A DNA stretch of 13,556 nt from an uncultured Pseudomonadota bacterium (GCA_947165335.1 CAMVAB010000016.1:1-13556); one strand, 5' to 3'. Counted from the first letter of the stretch, positions 1 through 7,361 are shown. Notes: generated by a model from the letters alone, not told the origin. Numbers and translations are program-made.

Positions 1-1342
1 GCCCTTTTGTCTTTTTAACTTCATCAAGCAAATCATCAACCTGATTTAATGTTGGTCGCACATCGCATATCGGATCAAGCAATCCTGTTGGACGTATAAG
101 TTGTTCACTAACAACGCCATTTGATTGCTCTAATTCCCATTGTGCTGGGGTTGCAGAAACAAATATTGTTTGCGGACGAAGAGAATCCCATTCTTCAAAT
201 GTCAATGGTCTGTTATCAACACAAGACGGAAGTCGAAAACCATATTGTGCCAAAGTCTCTTTGCGCGCCCTATCCCCGCGCGACATAGCACCAATTTGCG
301 GAACAGTTACATGACTTTCGTCCAAAAATAATATCGCGTCTTTTGGTAGGTATTCAAACAATGTTGGCGGTGGTTGTCCTGGCATGCGACCAGTTAAATA
401 TCTTGAATAATTTTCAATACCATGACAAGTGCCTGTTGATTCCATCATCTCTATATCAAAATTCACACGCTCTCTTAATCGTTGTTCTTCGACATATTTC
501 ATATTGTCATGAAAATATTTCAACCGTTCGTCTAAATCTTTTCTTATTTCACCAATTGCTTGTATCACAGATGGCATTGGGGTCGCATAGTGGGTGTTTG
601 GATAAACAACTATTCGATCAAGTTTATGTAATTTCGCACCGGTTAATGTGTCTATTTCCCATATTTCATCTATTTCGTCACCAAAGAAAGACAGTTTCCA
701 TGCTCTATCCTGTGAATGAGATGGGAAAACATCCAATGTATCACCACGCGCACGAAATTCACCACGTGAAAACCCGATATCGTTTCGTTTATATTGGATA
801 TCTACAAGGGCACGCATAACATCTTTTTCAGATATTTTATCACCGACATTTAAAACAACTTTCATTTCTGAATATTGTTCTGGGGACCCGATACCGTAAA
901 TAGATGACACCGAAGAAACAACTATAACATCTTTTTCTTCAAGCATTGCACGTGTCGCGCTGTGACGCATACGGTCTAATTGTTCATTTATAGACGCGTC
1001 TTTGTCAATATAAGTATCTGTTGTTGGGACATAAGCCTCTGGTTGATAGTAATCATAAAAAGACACAAAATATTCAACATGGTTATGCGGAAAAAAGGCT
1101 TTCATTTCAGTATATAATTGTGCAGCTAATATCTTATTCGGCGCCATTATCATTGCAGGACGGGATAATTCGGCAATTATATTTGCCATTGTAAATGTCT
1201 TACCCGATCCAGTTACCCCCAATAAAACCTGAGATTTTTGGCCATCTTTAACGCCTTTTACCAATTCAGAAATAGCCGTTGGTTGGTCCCCCATCGGCTT
1301 ATAATCTGATTCCAAAGAAAAAACGCTTTTTGTGTTTTTCAT
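1..1342 (-). CDS. uvrB: UvrABC excinuclease subunit B, 3' end cut by window edge
   Basis: UvrB is the damage-verifying helicase-like subunit of nucleotide excision repair: it receives damaged DNA from UvrA and recruits UvrC. The frame is open from the ATG at 1342 to the window edge, giving 447 codons of a protein that is usually about 660-700 residues, so the C-terminal helicase half and the UvrC-binding UVR motif lie outside. Visible motifs are Walker A GVTGSGKT (residues 42-49), the beta-hairpin segment with FYDYYQPEAYVP that clamps the DNA strand, and the Walker B-type DESH (starting at residue 341). An in-frame TGA just upstream makes 1342 the first possible ATG; the ribosome binding site is weak. 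It is divergent from the AsmA-family gene with a 67-base gap. I see no LexA-type operator in that gap. Identification is secure. Confidence 0.97.
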   Translation of the reverse strand, partial: MKNTKSVFSLESDYKPMGDQPTAISELVKGVKDGQKSQVLLGVTGSGKTFTMANIIAELSRPAMIMAPNKILAAQLYTEMKAFFPHNHVEYFVSFYDYYQPEAYVPTTDTYIDKDASINEQLDRMRHSATRAMLEEKDVIVVSSVSSIYGIGSPEQYSEMKVVLNVGDKISEKDVMRALVDIQYKRNDIGFSRGEFRARGDTLDVFPSHSQDRAWKLSFFGDEIDEIWEIDTLTGAKLHKLDRIVVYPNTHYATPMPSVIQAIGEIRKDLDERLKYFHDNMKYVEEQRLRERVNFDIEMMESTGTCHGIENYSRYLTGRMPGQPPPTLFEYLPKDAILFLDESHVTVPQIGAMSRGDRARKETLAQYGFRLPSCVDNRPLTFEEWDSLRPQTIFVSATPAQWELEQSNGVVSEQLIRPTGLLDPICDVRPTLNQVDDLLDEVKKTKG

Positions 1343-1409
1343 AGTATTTTTTTTTATTCACATACCTTAATATAATCTATTATAATGAAAATACAAGAAG
1401 AAGAGAGAG
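1343..1409. promoter_or_regulatory. Divergent promoter region between uvrB and the AsmA-family gene
   Basis: This 67-base AT-rich gap must drive both divergent genes. Perfect TATAAT boxes lie on the plus strand at 1371-1376 and 1381-1386; the second has a TTCACA (1357-1362) 18 bases upstream as a possible -35. On the minus strand TATAAT is read from 1384 to 1379, so the two promoters overlap. A purine-rich stretch ending in GAGAGAG just before 1410 serves as ribosome binding site for the AsmA-family gene. Assignment of individual boxes is inference. Confidence 0.5.
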
Positions 1410-3887
1410 ATGCAAAAAAAACATAAATCAAGATACAGAATATTTTGGTATATATTGCCAACATTGGCGTTGGTGGCTTTGTCTATTATTGTTATTCCGC
1501 CAATGATAAAATTGAATTTTCTTAAACCAAAAATAGAAAACATCATTATGACCCAAACAGGTGTCCCAGTCGCTATAAAAGGAAATATAAACGCAAGTTT
1601 GCTTGGCAAGGCTACCATTGTCGCTCATGATTTAAATCTACAAAATGGAACTATATCTGAATGTGAATTTGCTATTCCATTTTTTGATTTATTTAATTTA
1701 AAAAACGCACACATATCGGACAAAATTACCGTCAAAGGTGCATCATTAACAATAACAGAATTAACACCATTTGATATCAAAGAACATGTGATTGTCAAAG
1801 ATTCTTCTGTGCAATTTTTAAATAAAACTTACAAAATTATATCTGCCGATTTATCAAAACAAGAATCTTCCGCGATAGTTCGAACAGATCAACACAAATA
1901 TGAAATCTCATCAAAACAAAATAACTTTGTAATTAAAAACCACAATAATAATTTAATATTAAAAGGACAATTGTTATCAGATGGAACTGCAACTGGTCAT
2001 ATCAGTATTGTTGCCCAAGATATAAACAGGTGGTTTGAATTTGATACGCCGCGCATAACTGGAACTTTTCCTATCACAGCAAACATCAAATGGAATGGAA
2101 GTTATGGTATAGATTTTTATAATATTTCTGCAAATGGTGTTAGTGGAAAAATATCACTTCAAGAAGACGGTTATAAAATTATAGAACTTGCATCAAATAA
2201 TGCTGATTTTGATATGTCTTTTCTTGTTAAAAATCCTGAAATGTTTAAAAACACATCTCTTAACTTAAGATTTTCTGGAAATTTAAAATTTATGGATAAA
2301 AACTTCAAATATCTTGAAATAAAAACTATTGGTTCTGATAAAGAAATAAAAATAGATACAATTATTGCAGATTCTTTGAAAGCCCAAGGTGGAAATATAG
2401 ACGCCCAAGGTGCACATAATGTTAATGTATCATTACCTGAAAACGGAATCCAAACAACATGCTTATTCAATGGCACCCCGTTAAAATGGTCGTGCGAAAG
2501 ATTTAATTATGGCGACAGCATATCTGGTGATTTAGAAGTGGATACAAAAGGTTTTATCGCAGATATACAATCAACACAAAAAATAAAAAACATAAAAACA
2601 ATTGTTAATTCTTCTAAATTTTTAGGTAATAAAGGTATTATAAAATTCGATTTTCCAGATATGTCTGGGACATTAAATATATCAGGAAATGTTTATGATA
2701 TTGTATATGAACACATAGATAACAAATCTTTGAAAACGGTCGGTATAGATTTACCTTTCTTGCCTGAATTTATGATGAACGAAAATGGTAATTTTATATG
2801 GAACGATAATTTAATGCTTTTCATCCCAGATTCACGAACATGGCAACTATCTGTTGAAAAAGATTTCTTTATCCTTCGCGGAGATAATTTTAAAAACTGG
2901 TTCAAAAACATGGATTTGCGTTTTGCACCAAATTTACAATATTCGATTTCTGGAAATTATAAAAACGGGAATATTTCTAATTTAACCCTTGAAATTGCCG
3001 AACATAAATTCACAGGATCTGCATCTAAAAAATCTGTTACCTTAAAAACAGGTTTATTAAATATTGATTATTTCATAGATCATAAATACAAAGAAAAATC
3101 AGAAGAAATGTCTTTCTTTATCCAGGCCCCAATCATGTTGCCTTTTGACATAGATACCAATGTGGCCTTGTCTGCAGATACTCTTATTTACAACAACCAA
3201 AGATATAATAATTTTGTGTATTCATTACATAAAAATATACAAAATTTTTCTATCACAGATTCTGATCGTGGTAATTTACTTGCCACAATCAAAAAAGACA
3301 ATGCAAAATATGATATAAATATACAATTAAATAAATTTGCATTAGATACAAAATTATTGCCTGATAATATGCCATTAAATATTGGCAATACAACAATTAC
3401 CTCAGAAATAAAATTAAAAACTAACGGAAACATAGCTCACGATATCATAGATAATATGAAAGGTTCTTTTGACGCGTCTTTTGATGGTGGAATATTGTAT
3501 GGTCTTGGGTTTGATGAATTTTATGCTTCTGCCCCAAACATAAAAACACTAAACGGTGAACAAGAATTAACAAAAGCCTTAAATGGCGGAGAAAGCGAAC
3601 TAAAAAAACTGCACATTATTGGTACATATAATAATGGCGACATAAAACTAACAGCGCCTTTGACACTTGAATTAAGACACGTTGATGCGTCTGGAACATT
3701 TGAAATTACAAATAACCACATGTCCGCAAAACTAAACTTGTTATTACGCGGAACATCAGCTGGCCCAGAACCAATAGACTTAACAATTTACCCAAACAAA
3801 AAACGTGATTTTTCTTTGTCAGAAATTATGATGCATTTTGATCCTGAATATATGCGGGCGTTTGTTCAAACACATAATAAATTTTAA
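1410..3887 (+). CDS. AsmA-family inner-membrane-anchored envelope protein
   Basis: This 825-residue protein has the AsmA layout: a short basic N-terminus, one membrane anchor (about residues 11-31, FWYILPTLALVALSIIV), then a long periplasmic beta-rich region. After the anchor comes the family's opening pattern, a 'G-x-P-V-x-I-x-G-x-I' stretch near residues 50-60. The C-terminal part (about 680-800) has the repeated 'G-x-L/F-x-x-x-F-x-G-G' pattern and the GTSAGPEPIDL segment typical of AsmA C-terminal domains. Family members (AsmA, TamB, YhdP, YicH) are thought to form lipid-transfer bridges or to influence outer-membrane biogenesis; which paralogue this is cannot be told. The start is supported by a purine-rich site immediately upstream. 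It stands alone between divergent uvrB and the terminator at 3892. Codon use is very AT-rich, like the rest of the window. Confidence 0.85.
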   Translation: MQKKHKSRYRIFWYILPTLALVALSIIVIPPMIKLNFLKPKIENIIMTQTGVPVAIKGNINASLLGKATIVAHDLNLQNGTISECEFAIPFFDLFNLKNAHISDKITVKGASLTITELTPFDIKEHVIVKDSSVQFLNKTYKIISADLSKQESSAIVRTDQHKYEISSKQNNFVIKNHNNNLILKGQLLSDGTATGHISIVAQDINRWFEFDTPRITGTFPITANIKWNGSYGIDFYNISANGVSGKISLQEDGYKIIELASNNADFDMSFLVKNPEMFKNTSLNLRFSGNLKFMDKNFKYLEIKTIGSDKEIKIDTIIADSLKAQGGNIDAQGAHNVNVSLPENGIQTTCLFNGTPLKWSCERFNYGDSISGDLEVDTKGFIADIQSTQKIKNIKTIVNSSKFLGNKGIIKFDFPDMSGTLNISGNVYDIVYEHIDNKSLKTVGIDLPFLPEFMMNENGNFIWNDNLMLFIPDSRTWQLSVEKDFFILRGDNFKNWFKNMDLRFAPNLQYSISGNYKNGNISNLTLEIAEHKFTGSASKKSVTLKTGLLNIDYFIDHKYKEKSEEMSFFIQAPIMLPFDIDTNVALSADTLIYNNQRYNNFVYSLHKNIQNFSITDSDRGNLLATIKKDNAKYDINIQLNKFALDTKLLPDNMPLNIGNTTITSEIKLKTNGNIAHDIIDNMKGSFDASFDGGILYGLGFDEFYASAPNIKTLNGEQELTKALNGGESELKKLHIIGTYNNGDIKLTAPLTLELRHVDASGTFEITNNHMSAKLNLLLRGTSAGPEPIDLTIYPNKKRDFSLSEIMMHFDPEYMRAFVQTHNKF

Positions 3888-3891
3888 TAAT

Positions 3892-3921
3892 AAAAAACAC
3901 CGGCGTTTGCCGGTGTTTTTT
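3892..3921. terminator. Bidirectional rho-independent terminator between the AsmA-family gene and aspS
   Basis: A perfect hairpin with arms CACCGGC (3898-3904) and GCCGGTG (3909-3915) around a GTTT loop is flanked by six A's and six T's, so it can terminate from either side. It sits in the 45-base gap between convergent genes. A near-identical inverted copy occurs at 13474-13503. Confidence 0.93.
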
Positions 3922-3932
3922 AACATTTTTTA

Positions 3933-5687
3933 TTATCCGCGTTTACGAACTTGAATATGAACTTCTCGTAACTGCTGTTCAGTTACTTCACGCGGTGCGC
4001 CCAACATCAAATCTTGACCACGTTGATTTGTTGGGAACAAAACAACTTCACGTAAATTAGTTGTTCCAAGAATAATCGAAACTAATCGATCGATTCCAAA
4101 AGCACATCCACCGTGTGGCGGGGCACCATATTGGAATGCGGCATACATTCCACCGAATTTTTCTTTTACGACTTCTGGACCATAACCGGCAACAGCAAAT
4201 GCTTTGATCATTATTTCTGGGTTATAATTACGTAAACCACCACTGCAAATTTCAGCACCATTTAACACCATATCAAATTGGTTTGCTTTGATCTTTAATG
4301 GGTCGCCATCCAATTCGCCTTTTGGTAAACTGAATGGGTTATGACCGAAATCTATTGCACCGGTTTCTTCATTTAATTCGTACATCGGGAAATCTTCAAT
4401 CCAACAGAATTTAAATTCTTTTGGATTAATCAACCCAAGATCTTCACCCAATTTAATACGCAATTTACCAGCGGCCTTTGCTGCACTTTCTTCTTTGTCG
4501 CAAACAAAGAACAACGAAGAATTATCCCCGGCAATTTCATGCAATTTTGCAATACGGTTAGCATCTAATTTCTTAGCCACAGGACCTTTGGCTTCATCTG
4601 CAAATACAATATATCCTAATCCGCCCAATCCTAATTCTTTGGTTGCATATTCACCAAGTTTATCAAACCAAGAACGTGGTTTATCAGCAGAATTTGGTGC
4701 AGGTATTGCACGAACCACCGAACCGTTTTCAACAGCGTTTGCAAATATACCAAAATCAGATCCGCGGAATATTTCACTTACATCATGAATGATGATTGGA
4801 TTGCGTAAATCTGGTTTGTCACTACCATATTTCAACATTGCTTCATCAAAAGGAATATGTGGAATATCCGGACAAACAATTGCGTCTGGAACAAAAGTTT
4901 TTATCAATTCAGGCATTAATTCATCACCAACCGCCTGAATATCCAACATATCCACAAAAGACATTTCTAAATCAAGTTGATAGAATTCCAACAATCTGTC
5001 GGCACGCAAATCTTCATCTCGAAAACAAGGTGCAATTTGGAAATATCTATCGAATCCAGAAATTTGTATCAACTGTTTAAATTGCTGTGGTGCCTGGGGC
5101 AGCGCATAAAACATGCCATGATGATTACGGCTTGGCACGATATAATCGCGCGCACCTTCGGGACTTGACACAGTTAAAATAGGTGTTTGGAATTCTGAAA
5201 ATCCCATATCCCACATTTTATCGCGTAAAAATTTCATAACACGATTACGAGTTAAAATATTGTTATGTAAACTTTCACGACGCAAATCGATATAACGATA
5301 TTTCAAACGTAAATCTTCTGCGACAGTATCGTCATCACCAAACACTTGGAAAGGCAACACATCAGCGTTTGTTAAAACTTCCCAATTTTGCGATTGAATT
5401 TCAATATGACCAGTTGGAATTTTATCATTTATTTGCGACGCATCACGCGCAACAACAGTTCCTGTAATTTTAATAACAGATTCAGGACGAACTTTTTCAA
5501 GATTTTCATCCCCACCATCAAACACACACTGTGTTATTCCATAATTATCACGTAAATCAACGAACAATAAAGATCCATGATCGCGTTTACGATGAACCCA
5601 ACCGGACAAAGTGACAACTTCACCAACATTTTTTTCAGTCAATTCACCACAGGTATGCGTTCTGTATTTTGATTTCAAAGAAAGCAT
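3933..5687 (-). CDS. aspS: Aspartate--tRNA ligase, bacterial type
   Basis: This cytoplasmic class II synthetase charges tRNA with aspartate. The 584 residues cover the whole bacterial-type enzyme: N-terminal OB-fold anticodon-binding domain (about 1-105, with GWVHRKRDHGS), catalytic core with SSPEGARD (174-181), motif 2 FRDEDLRADR (222-231) and motif 3 GIDR (531-534), and the bacterial GAD insertion (about 290-420). The motif-2 loop reads RADR-LL-EF where E. coli has RADR-QP-EF. His37 replaces the Leu of E. coli AspRS; as I recall, His at this place is one feature of non-discriminating AspRS that also charges tRNA-Asn, but the second marker (Gly) is not seen, so specificity is open. The start is supported by AAAGGTG 5 bases upstream. 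The gene is preceded by a T-box leader and tRNA-Thr in one apparent transcription unit and ends at the bidirectional terminator. Confidence 0.97.
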   Translation of the reverse strand: MLSLKSKYRTHTCGELTEKNVGEVVTLSGWVHRKRDHGSLLFVDLRDNYGITQCVFDGGDENLEKVRPESVIKITGTVVARDASQINDKIPTGHIEIQSQNWEVLTNADVLPFQVFGDDDTVAEDLRLKYRYIDLRRESLHNNILTRNRVMKFLRDKMWDMGFSEFQTPILTVSSPEGARDYIVPSRNHHGMFYALPQAPQQFKQLIQISGFDRYFQIAPCFRDEDLRADRLLEFYQLDLEMSFVDMLDIQAVGDELMPELIKTFVPDAIVCPDIPHIPFDEAMLKYGSDKPDLRNPIIIHDVSEIFRGSDFGIFANAVENGSVVRAIPAPNSADKPRSWFDKLGEYATKELGLGGLGYIVFADEAKGPVAKKLDANRIAKLHEIAGDNSSLFFVCDKEESAAKAAGKLRIKLGEDLGLINPKEFKFCWIEDFPMYELNEETGAIDFGHNPFSLPKGELDGDPLKIKANQFDMVLNGAEICSGGLRNYNPEIMIKAFAVAGYGPEVVKEKFGGMYAAFQYGAPPHGGCAFGIDRLVSIILGTTNLREVVLFPTNQRGQDLMLGAPREVTEQQLREVHIQVRKRG

Positions 5688-5865
5688 TCTTACACCTTTT
5701 ATTTTGTTTCGGCGCCATAAAAATATTGATTAAGGCACCAATTCAAATCTTAAAACACAGGGGCGCTAAGATTTTTTCGCGCGGTGCCACCCTGCTTTTT
5801 TAACTTAAGCTTGTTTTTATAAATACTCCGCGGTTGTCAGTCGCATCATCATATTTAGTAAAAAC
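5688..5865 (-). promoter_or_regulatory. T-box riboswitch leader of aspS, predicted tRNA-Asp sensor
   Basis: Read on the minus strand, the 178 bases between tRNA-Thr and aspS contain T-box parts in the right order. First is a long hairpin: 5865-5859 pairs with 5819-5813, C5858 is bulged, and 5857-5852 pairs with 5825-5820. Its 24-base loop can be closed by GCG/CGC to present ACTGACAAC, which contains the Asp codon GAC (5838-5836) followed by A, as is usual for specifiers. Next is a small GCTT/AAGC helix (5810-5794), then the T-box antiterminator (5794-5758). Its bulge UGGC pairs with GCCA, and tRNA-Asp carries G73, so specifier, discriminator and downstream gene all agree on Asp. Stem I is far shorter than the canonical form of about 100 bases, recalling the ultrashort type in some actinobacterial leaders. 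No clear U-run terminator follows, so control may act on translation. Confidence 0.8.
5758..5794 (-). promoter_or_regulatory. T-box antiterminator / antisequestrator helix
   Basis: The minus strand at 5793-5780 reads AGGGTGGCACCGCG, matching the 14-base T-box consensus at every fixed position. It folds exactly as the family does: CAGGG (5794-5790) pairs with CCCTG (5762-5758), a seven-base bulge TGGCACC (5789-5783) stays open for the acceptor end of uncharged tRNA, and GCGC (5782-5779) pairs with GCGC (5766-5763). A competing hairpin joins GGCACC (5788-5783) to GGTGCC (5739-5734), with an inner AAATCTTA/TAAGATTT stem (5774-5767 with 5752-5745), and excludes this helix. Confidence 0.88.
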
Positions 5866-5939
5866 TGGTGCCCTAAACAAGAATCGGACTTGTGACTCGT
5901 CCTTACCAAGGACGTGTTTTACCACTAGACTATTAGGGC
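5866..5939 (-). tRNA. tRNA-Thr (anticodon GGT)
   Basis: A full cloverleaf of 74 bases with encoded CCA can be drawn: acceptor GCCCTAA/TTAGGGC (7 pairs), D-loop AGTGGTA, anticodon stem CGTCC/GGACG, loop TTGGTAA (anticodon GGT, positions 5907-5905), T-stem ACAAG/CTTGT, discriminator A and CCA (5868-5866). The D-stem GTCT/AAAC has one C-A mismatch. The T-loop is TCCGATT, with C instead of the near-universal T at position 55. It reads threonine ACC/ACT codons. A promoter sits a few bases upstream and no terminator separates it from the aspS leader, so it is probably cut from a tRNA-T-box-aspS transcript. Confidence 0.92.
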
Positions 5940-5950
5940 AATCGCCAGTA

Positions 5951-5978
5951 ATTATACCCGAGCAAGCTCAAAAATCAA
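5951..5978 (-). promoter_or_regulatory. Promoter of tRNA-Thr / aspS unit
   Basis: Read on the minus strand, a -35-like TTGATT (5978-5973) and a perfect -10 TATAAT (5956-5951) are 16 bases apart. Initiation about 7 bases downstream would fall just before the tRNA 5' end at 5939. I see no better promoter between the tRNA and aspS. Confidence 0.65.
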
Positions 5979-5990
5979 CATAAAAACCAT

Positions 5991-6134
5991 TTATTTTATT
6001 TTGCGCAAAAGCGGTGTTCGAACACCAATAAATAAATCTTTTGAGATATTCGGAATAAGTTTAGCGTTAAAATCCCTATACGTCTTGTCTTGTGCCGCAT
6101 ACAAAGATTTTATAATATAATTATTTGCATCCAC
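5991..6134 (-). pseudogene. Truncated AlkD-type DNA alkylation repair gene (N-terminal remnant)
   Basis: A 47-codon frame starts at GTG (6134), overlapping the last 14 bases of rmlD in another frame, and stops at TAA (5993-5991). Its sequence contains AAQDKTYRDFNAKLIP and, after a short gap, IGVRTPLLRKIK. This matches the N-terminal helix of the DNA alkylation repair (AlkD-like, HEAT-repeat) family, where 'LQD-x-x-Y-x-x-F-x-x-K-L-I-P' is followed by 'I-G-V-R-T-P-x-L-R'. Full members are about 220-240 residues, so some 80 percent, including the DNA-binding and catalytic region, is missing. The remainder is replaced by the promoter and tRNA-Thr. The conserved start and clean coding sense suggest a recent deletion; a functional micropeptide is less likely. 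The family assignment is from memory of its motif. Confidence 0.7.
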
Positions 6135-6963
6135 GATTTATTTCTCTTATGCAACGCGCCAAACCATCTTTCCAGTCATCTGGTGTAGTTATTCCAAAAG
6201 TATCTATTATTTTTGTCTTGTCTAAAACGCTATATAAAGGACGTGGTGCAGCGGTTTTATATTGAGAAGATGGAATTGGGTTAACCTTGCATTGCAAGCC
6301 TGATTTTTTCATTATTTCACACGCAAAATCATACCACGAACATTGTCCCATATTTGTAAAATGATATACTCCTGATTTTTTTTCATCTATTTGTGGAATA
6401 ATTTCAACTATTGCTTGTGCTAAATCCGCTGCATATGTAGGCGTTCCAAATTGATCGTTTACAACATTTATTTCTGATTTTTCGGCCCCCAATTTTTGCA
6501 TTGTTTTAACAAAATTCTTACCGTATGGAGAATAAAGCCAGGCTGTTCTTATTATCACATGTTCATGCGCAAATCTTGAAACAGCTCTTTCTCCAAGTAA
6601 TTTCGTATAACCATATATAGACAAAGGAAAAGGTTTGTCTGTTGTCTTATAAGGTCTCTTTGCCGAACCATCAAAAACATAATCTGTCGAAATTTGAATC
6701 ATTTTACGACCCGTCTTGGCCAGGTTTTCCGGACCAATAGCATTTATCTTTACGGCGTCTATAATATTATCTTCTGCCGCATCAACAGCCGTATAGGCCG
6801 CACAGTTAATAATAGTATTTATATTATGTCTTTTAACAAAGCGGCTAACAGCATTTTTATTTGTTATATCTAATTCTTTGGCATCTGTTAAAATTGCATT
6901 TGGTAACAAACCAGATAATTCTGTACCCAACTGTCCGTTCGCACCAGTTATCAAAATATTCAT
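6121..6963 (-). CDS. rmlD: dTDP-4-dehydrorhamnose reductase
   Basis: RmlD carries out the last step of dTDP-L-rhamnose synthesis, reducing dTDP-4-keto-L-rhamnose with NAD(P)H; the sugar goes into surface polysaccharide or LPS. The 280 residues are the usual family length. The Rossmann nucleotide-binding GANGQLG is at residues 7-13, the STDYVFDG segment at 92-99, and the short-chain dehydrogenase YxxxK pair at Tyr117/Lys121 (YGYTK). An NDQFGTPT segment in the middle is typical of RmlD. AAAGG lies a few bases upstream of the ATG at 6963. The usual rmlA, rmlB and rmlC partners are not adjacent, so the pathway must be completed elsewhere. The 3' end overlaps the AlkD remnant. Confidence 0.93.
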   Translation of the reverse strand: MNILITGANGQLGTELSGLLPNAILTDAKELDITNKNAVSRFVKRHNINTIINCAAYTAVDAAEDNIIDAVKINAIGPENLAKTGRKMIQISTDYVFDGSAKRPYKTTDKPFPLSIYGYTKLLGERAVSRFAHEHVIIRTAWLYSPYGKNFVKTMQKLGAEKSEINVVNDQFGTPTYAADLAQAIVEIIPQIDEKKSGVYHFTNMGQCSWYDFACEIMKKSGLQCKVNPIPSSQYKTAAPRPLYSVLDKTKIIDTFGITTPDDWKDGLARCIREINRGCK

Positions 6964-7038
6964 TATTTACCTTTTTTTGTATATTTGATGTTGATGGTAA
7001 TATAAAAAAAACCAAAATCAACAAGATAAAATTAACCG

Positions 7039-7066
7039 TTGCAAAAGCAAAAAAGTCTGTTATAAT
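7039..7066 (+). promoter_or_regulatory. Promoter of the CAT-anticodon tRNA
   Basis: TTGCAA (7039-7044) and a perfect TATAAT (7061-7066) are 16 bases apart, with TG one base before the -10 (extended -10). Expected initiation near 7073 is 3-4 bases before the mature tRNA 5' end. The rest of the 113-base gap back to rmlD shows only the rmlD ribosome binding site. Confidence 0.75.
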
Positions 7067-7076
7067 GCGCAGTACT

Positions 7077-7151
7077 GGCGGCGTAGCTCAGTGGTAGAGC
7101 AGAGGAATCATAATCCTTTGGTCAGGGGTCCGAATCCCTTCGCCGCTACCA
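7077..7151 (+). tRNA. tRNA-Met, elongator type (anticodon CAT)
   Basis: A 75-base cloverleaf with encoded CCA: acceptor GGCGGCG/CGCCGCT, D-arm GCTC-AGTGGTA-GAGC, anticodon stem GAGGA/TCCTT with loop ATCATAA (anticodon CAT at 7109-7111), T-stem AGGGG/CCCTT and T-loop TCCGAAT. The anticodon stem lacks the three G:C pairs of initiator tRNA, so elongator Met is preferred; the lysidine-modified Ile tRNA (also CAT in DNA) cannot be excluded. Two oddities: a G1-U72 pair at the acceptor tip, and C instead of T at position 55 of the T-loop. The 3' end is duplicated 229 bp downstream. Confidence 0.93.
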
Positions 7152-7154
7152 AAA
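7133..7154 (+). repeat. Direct repeat copy 1: tRNA 3' end (att-like)
   Basis: These 22 bases run from the T-loop and T-stem through the acceptor strand and CCA to three A's after it. They begin AATCCCTTCGCC and end GCTACCAAAA, and recur exactly at 7362-7383. Duplication of a tRNA 3' end is the usual footprint of tRNA-targeting integration. Confidence 0.85.
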
Positions 7155-7157
7155 ATT

Positions 7158-7186
7158 AAATCGGGCTTGTCCCGATTTTGTTTTTG
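7158..7186 (+). terminator. Terminator after tRNA-Met
   Basis: The perfect stem AAATCGGG (7158-7165) / CCCGATTT (7171-7178) with loop CTTGT is followed by a T-rich tract to 7186. It starts 7 bases after the tRNA CCA. Confidence 0.8.
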
Positions 7187-7361
7187 GTATAGTCGCGAAA
7201 GATGAGGACCCCAGGTCCGACAAGCAGTAGATTTTGGAAGGGAAGCGTACCAAAATCGTTACGATTGCCGCGTAGCCGGCACAAAGTGCCGAGCGAGCGA
7301 ATCCCGAGCCGCATTAAATAAAAATGGAAACAAGTGCAAGGGAGTGAAGCGCAAGCGAAAC

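Noticed and set aside
343..819. Plus-strand open frame of 158 codons opposite uvrB.
   Set aside because: It lies wholly antisense to well-conserved UvrB and has no recognisable protein features.
1354..1362. DnaA-box-like TTATTCACA in the uvrB/AsmA gap, and another at 12486-12494 in gyrB.
   Set aside because: Single isolated matches to an eight-base pattern are expected by chance in AT-rich DNA, and one is inside coding sequence; no cluster suggests an origin.
5641..5718. Short reading frame from ATG at 5718 overlapping the aspS start.
   Set aside because: It has no ribosome binding site, is out of frame with aspS, and its ATG is part of the proposed riboswitch helix; nothing supports translation.
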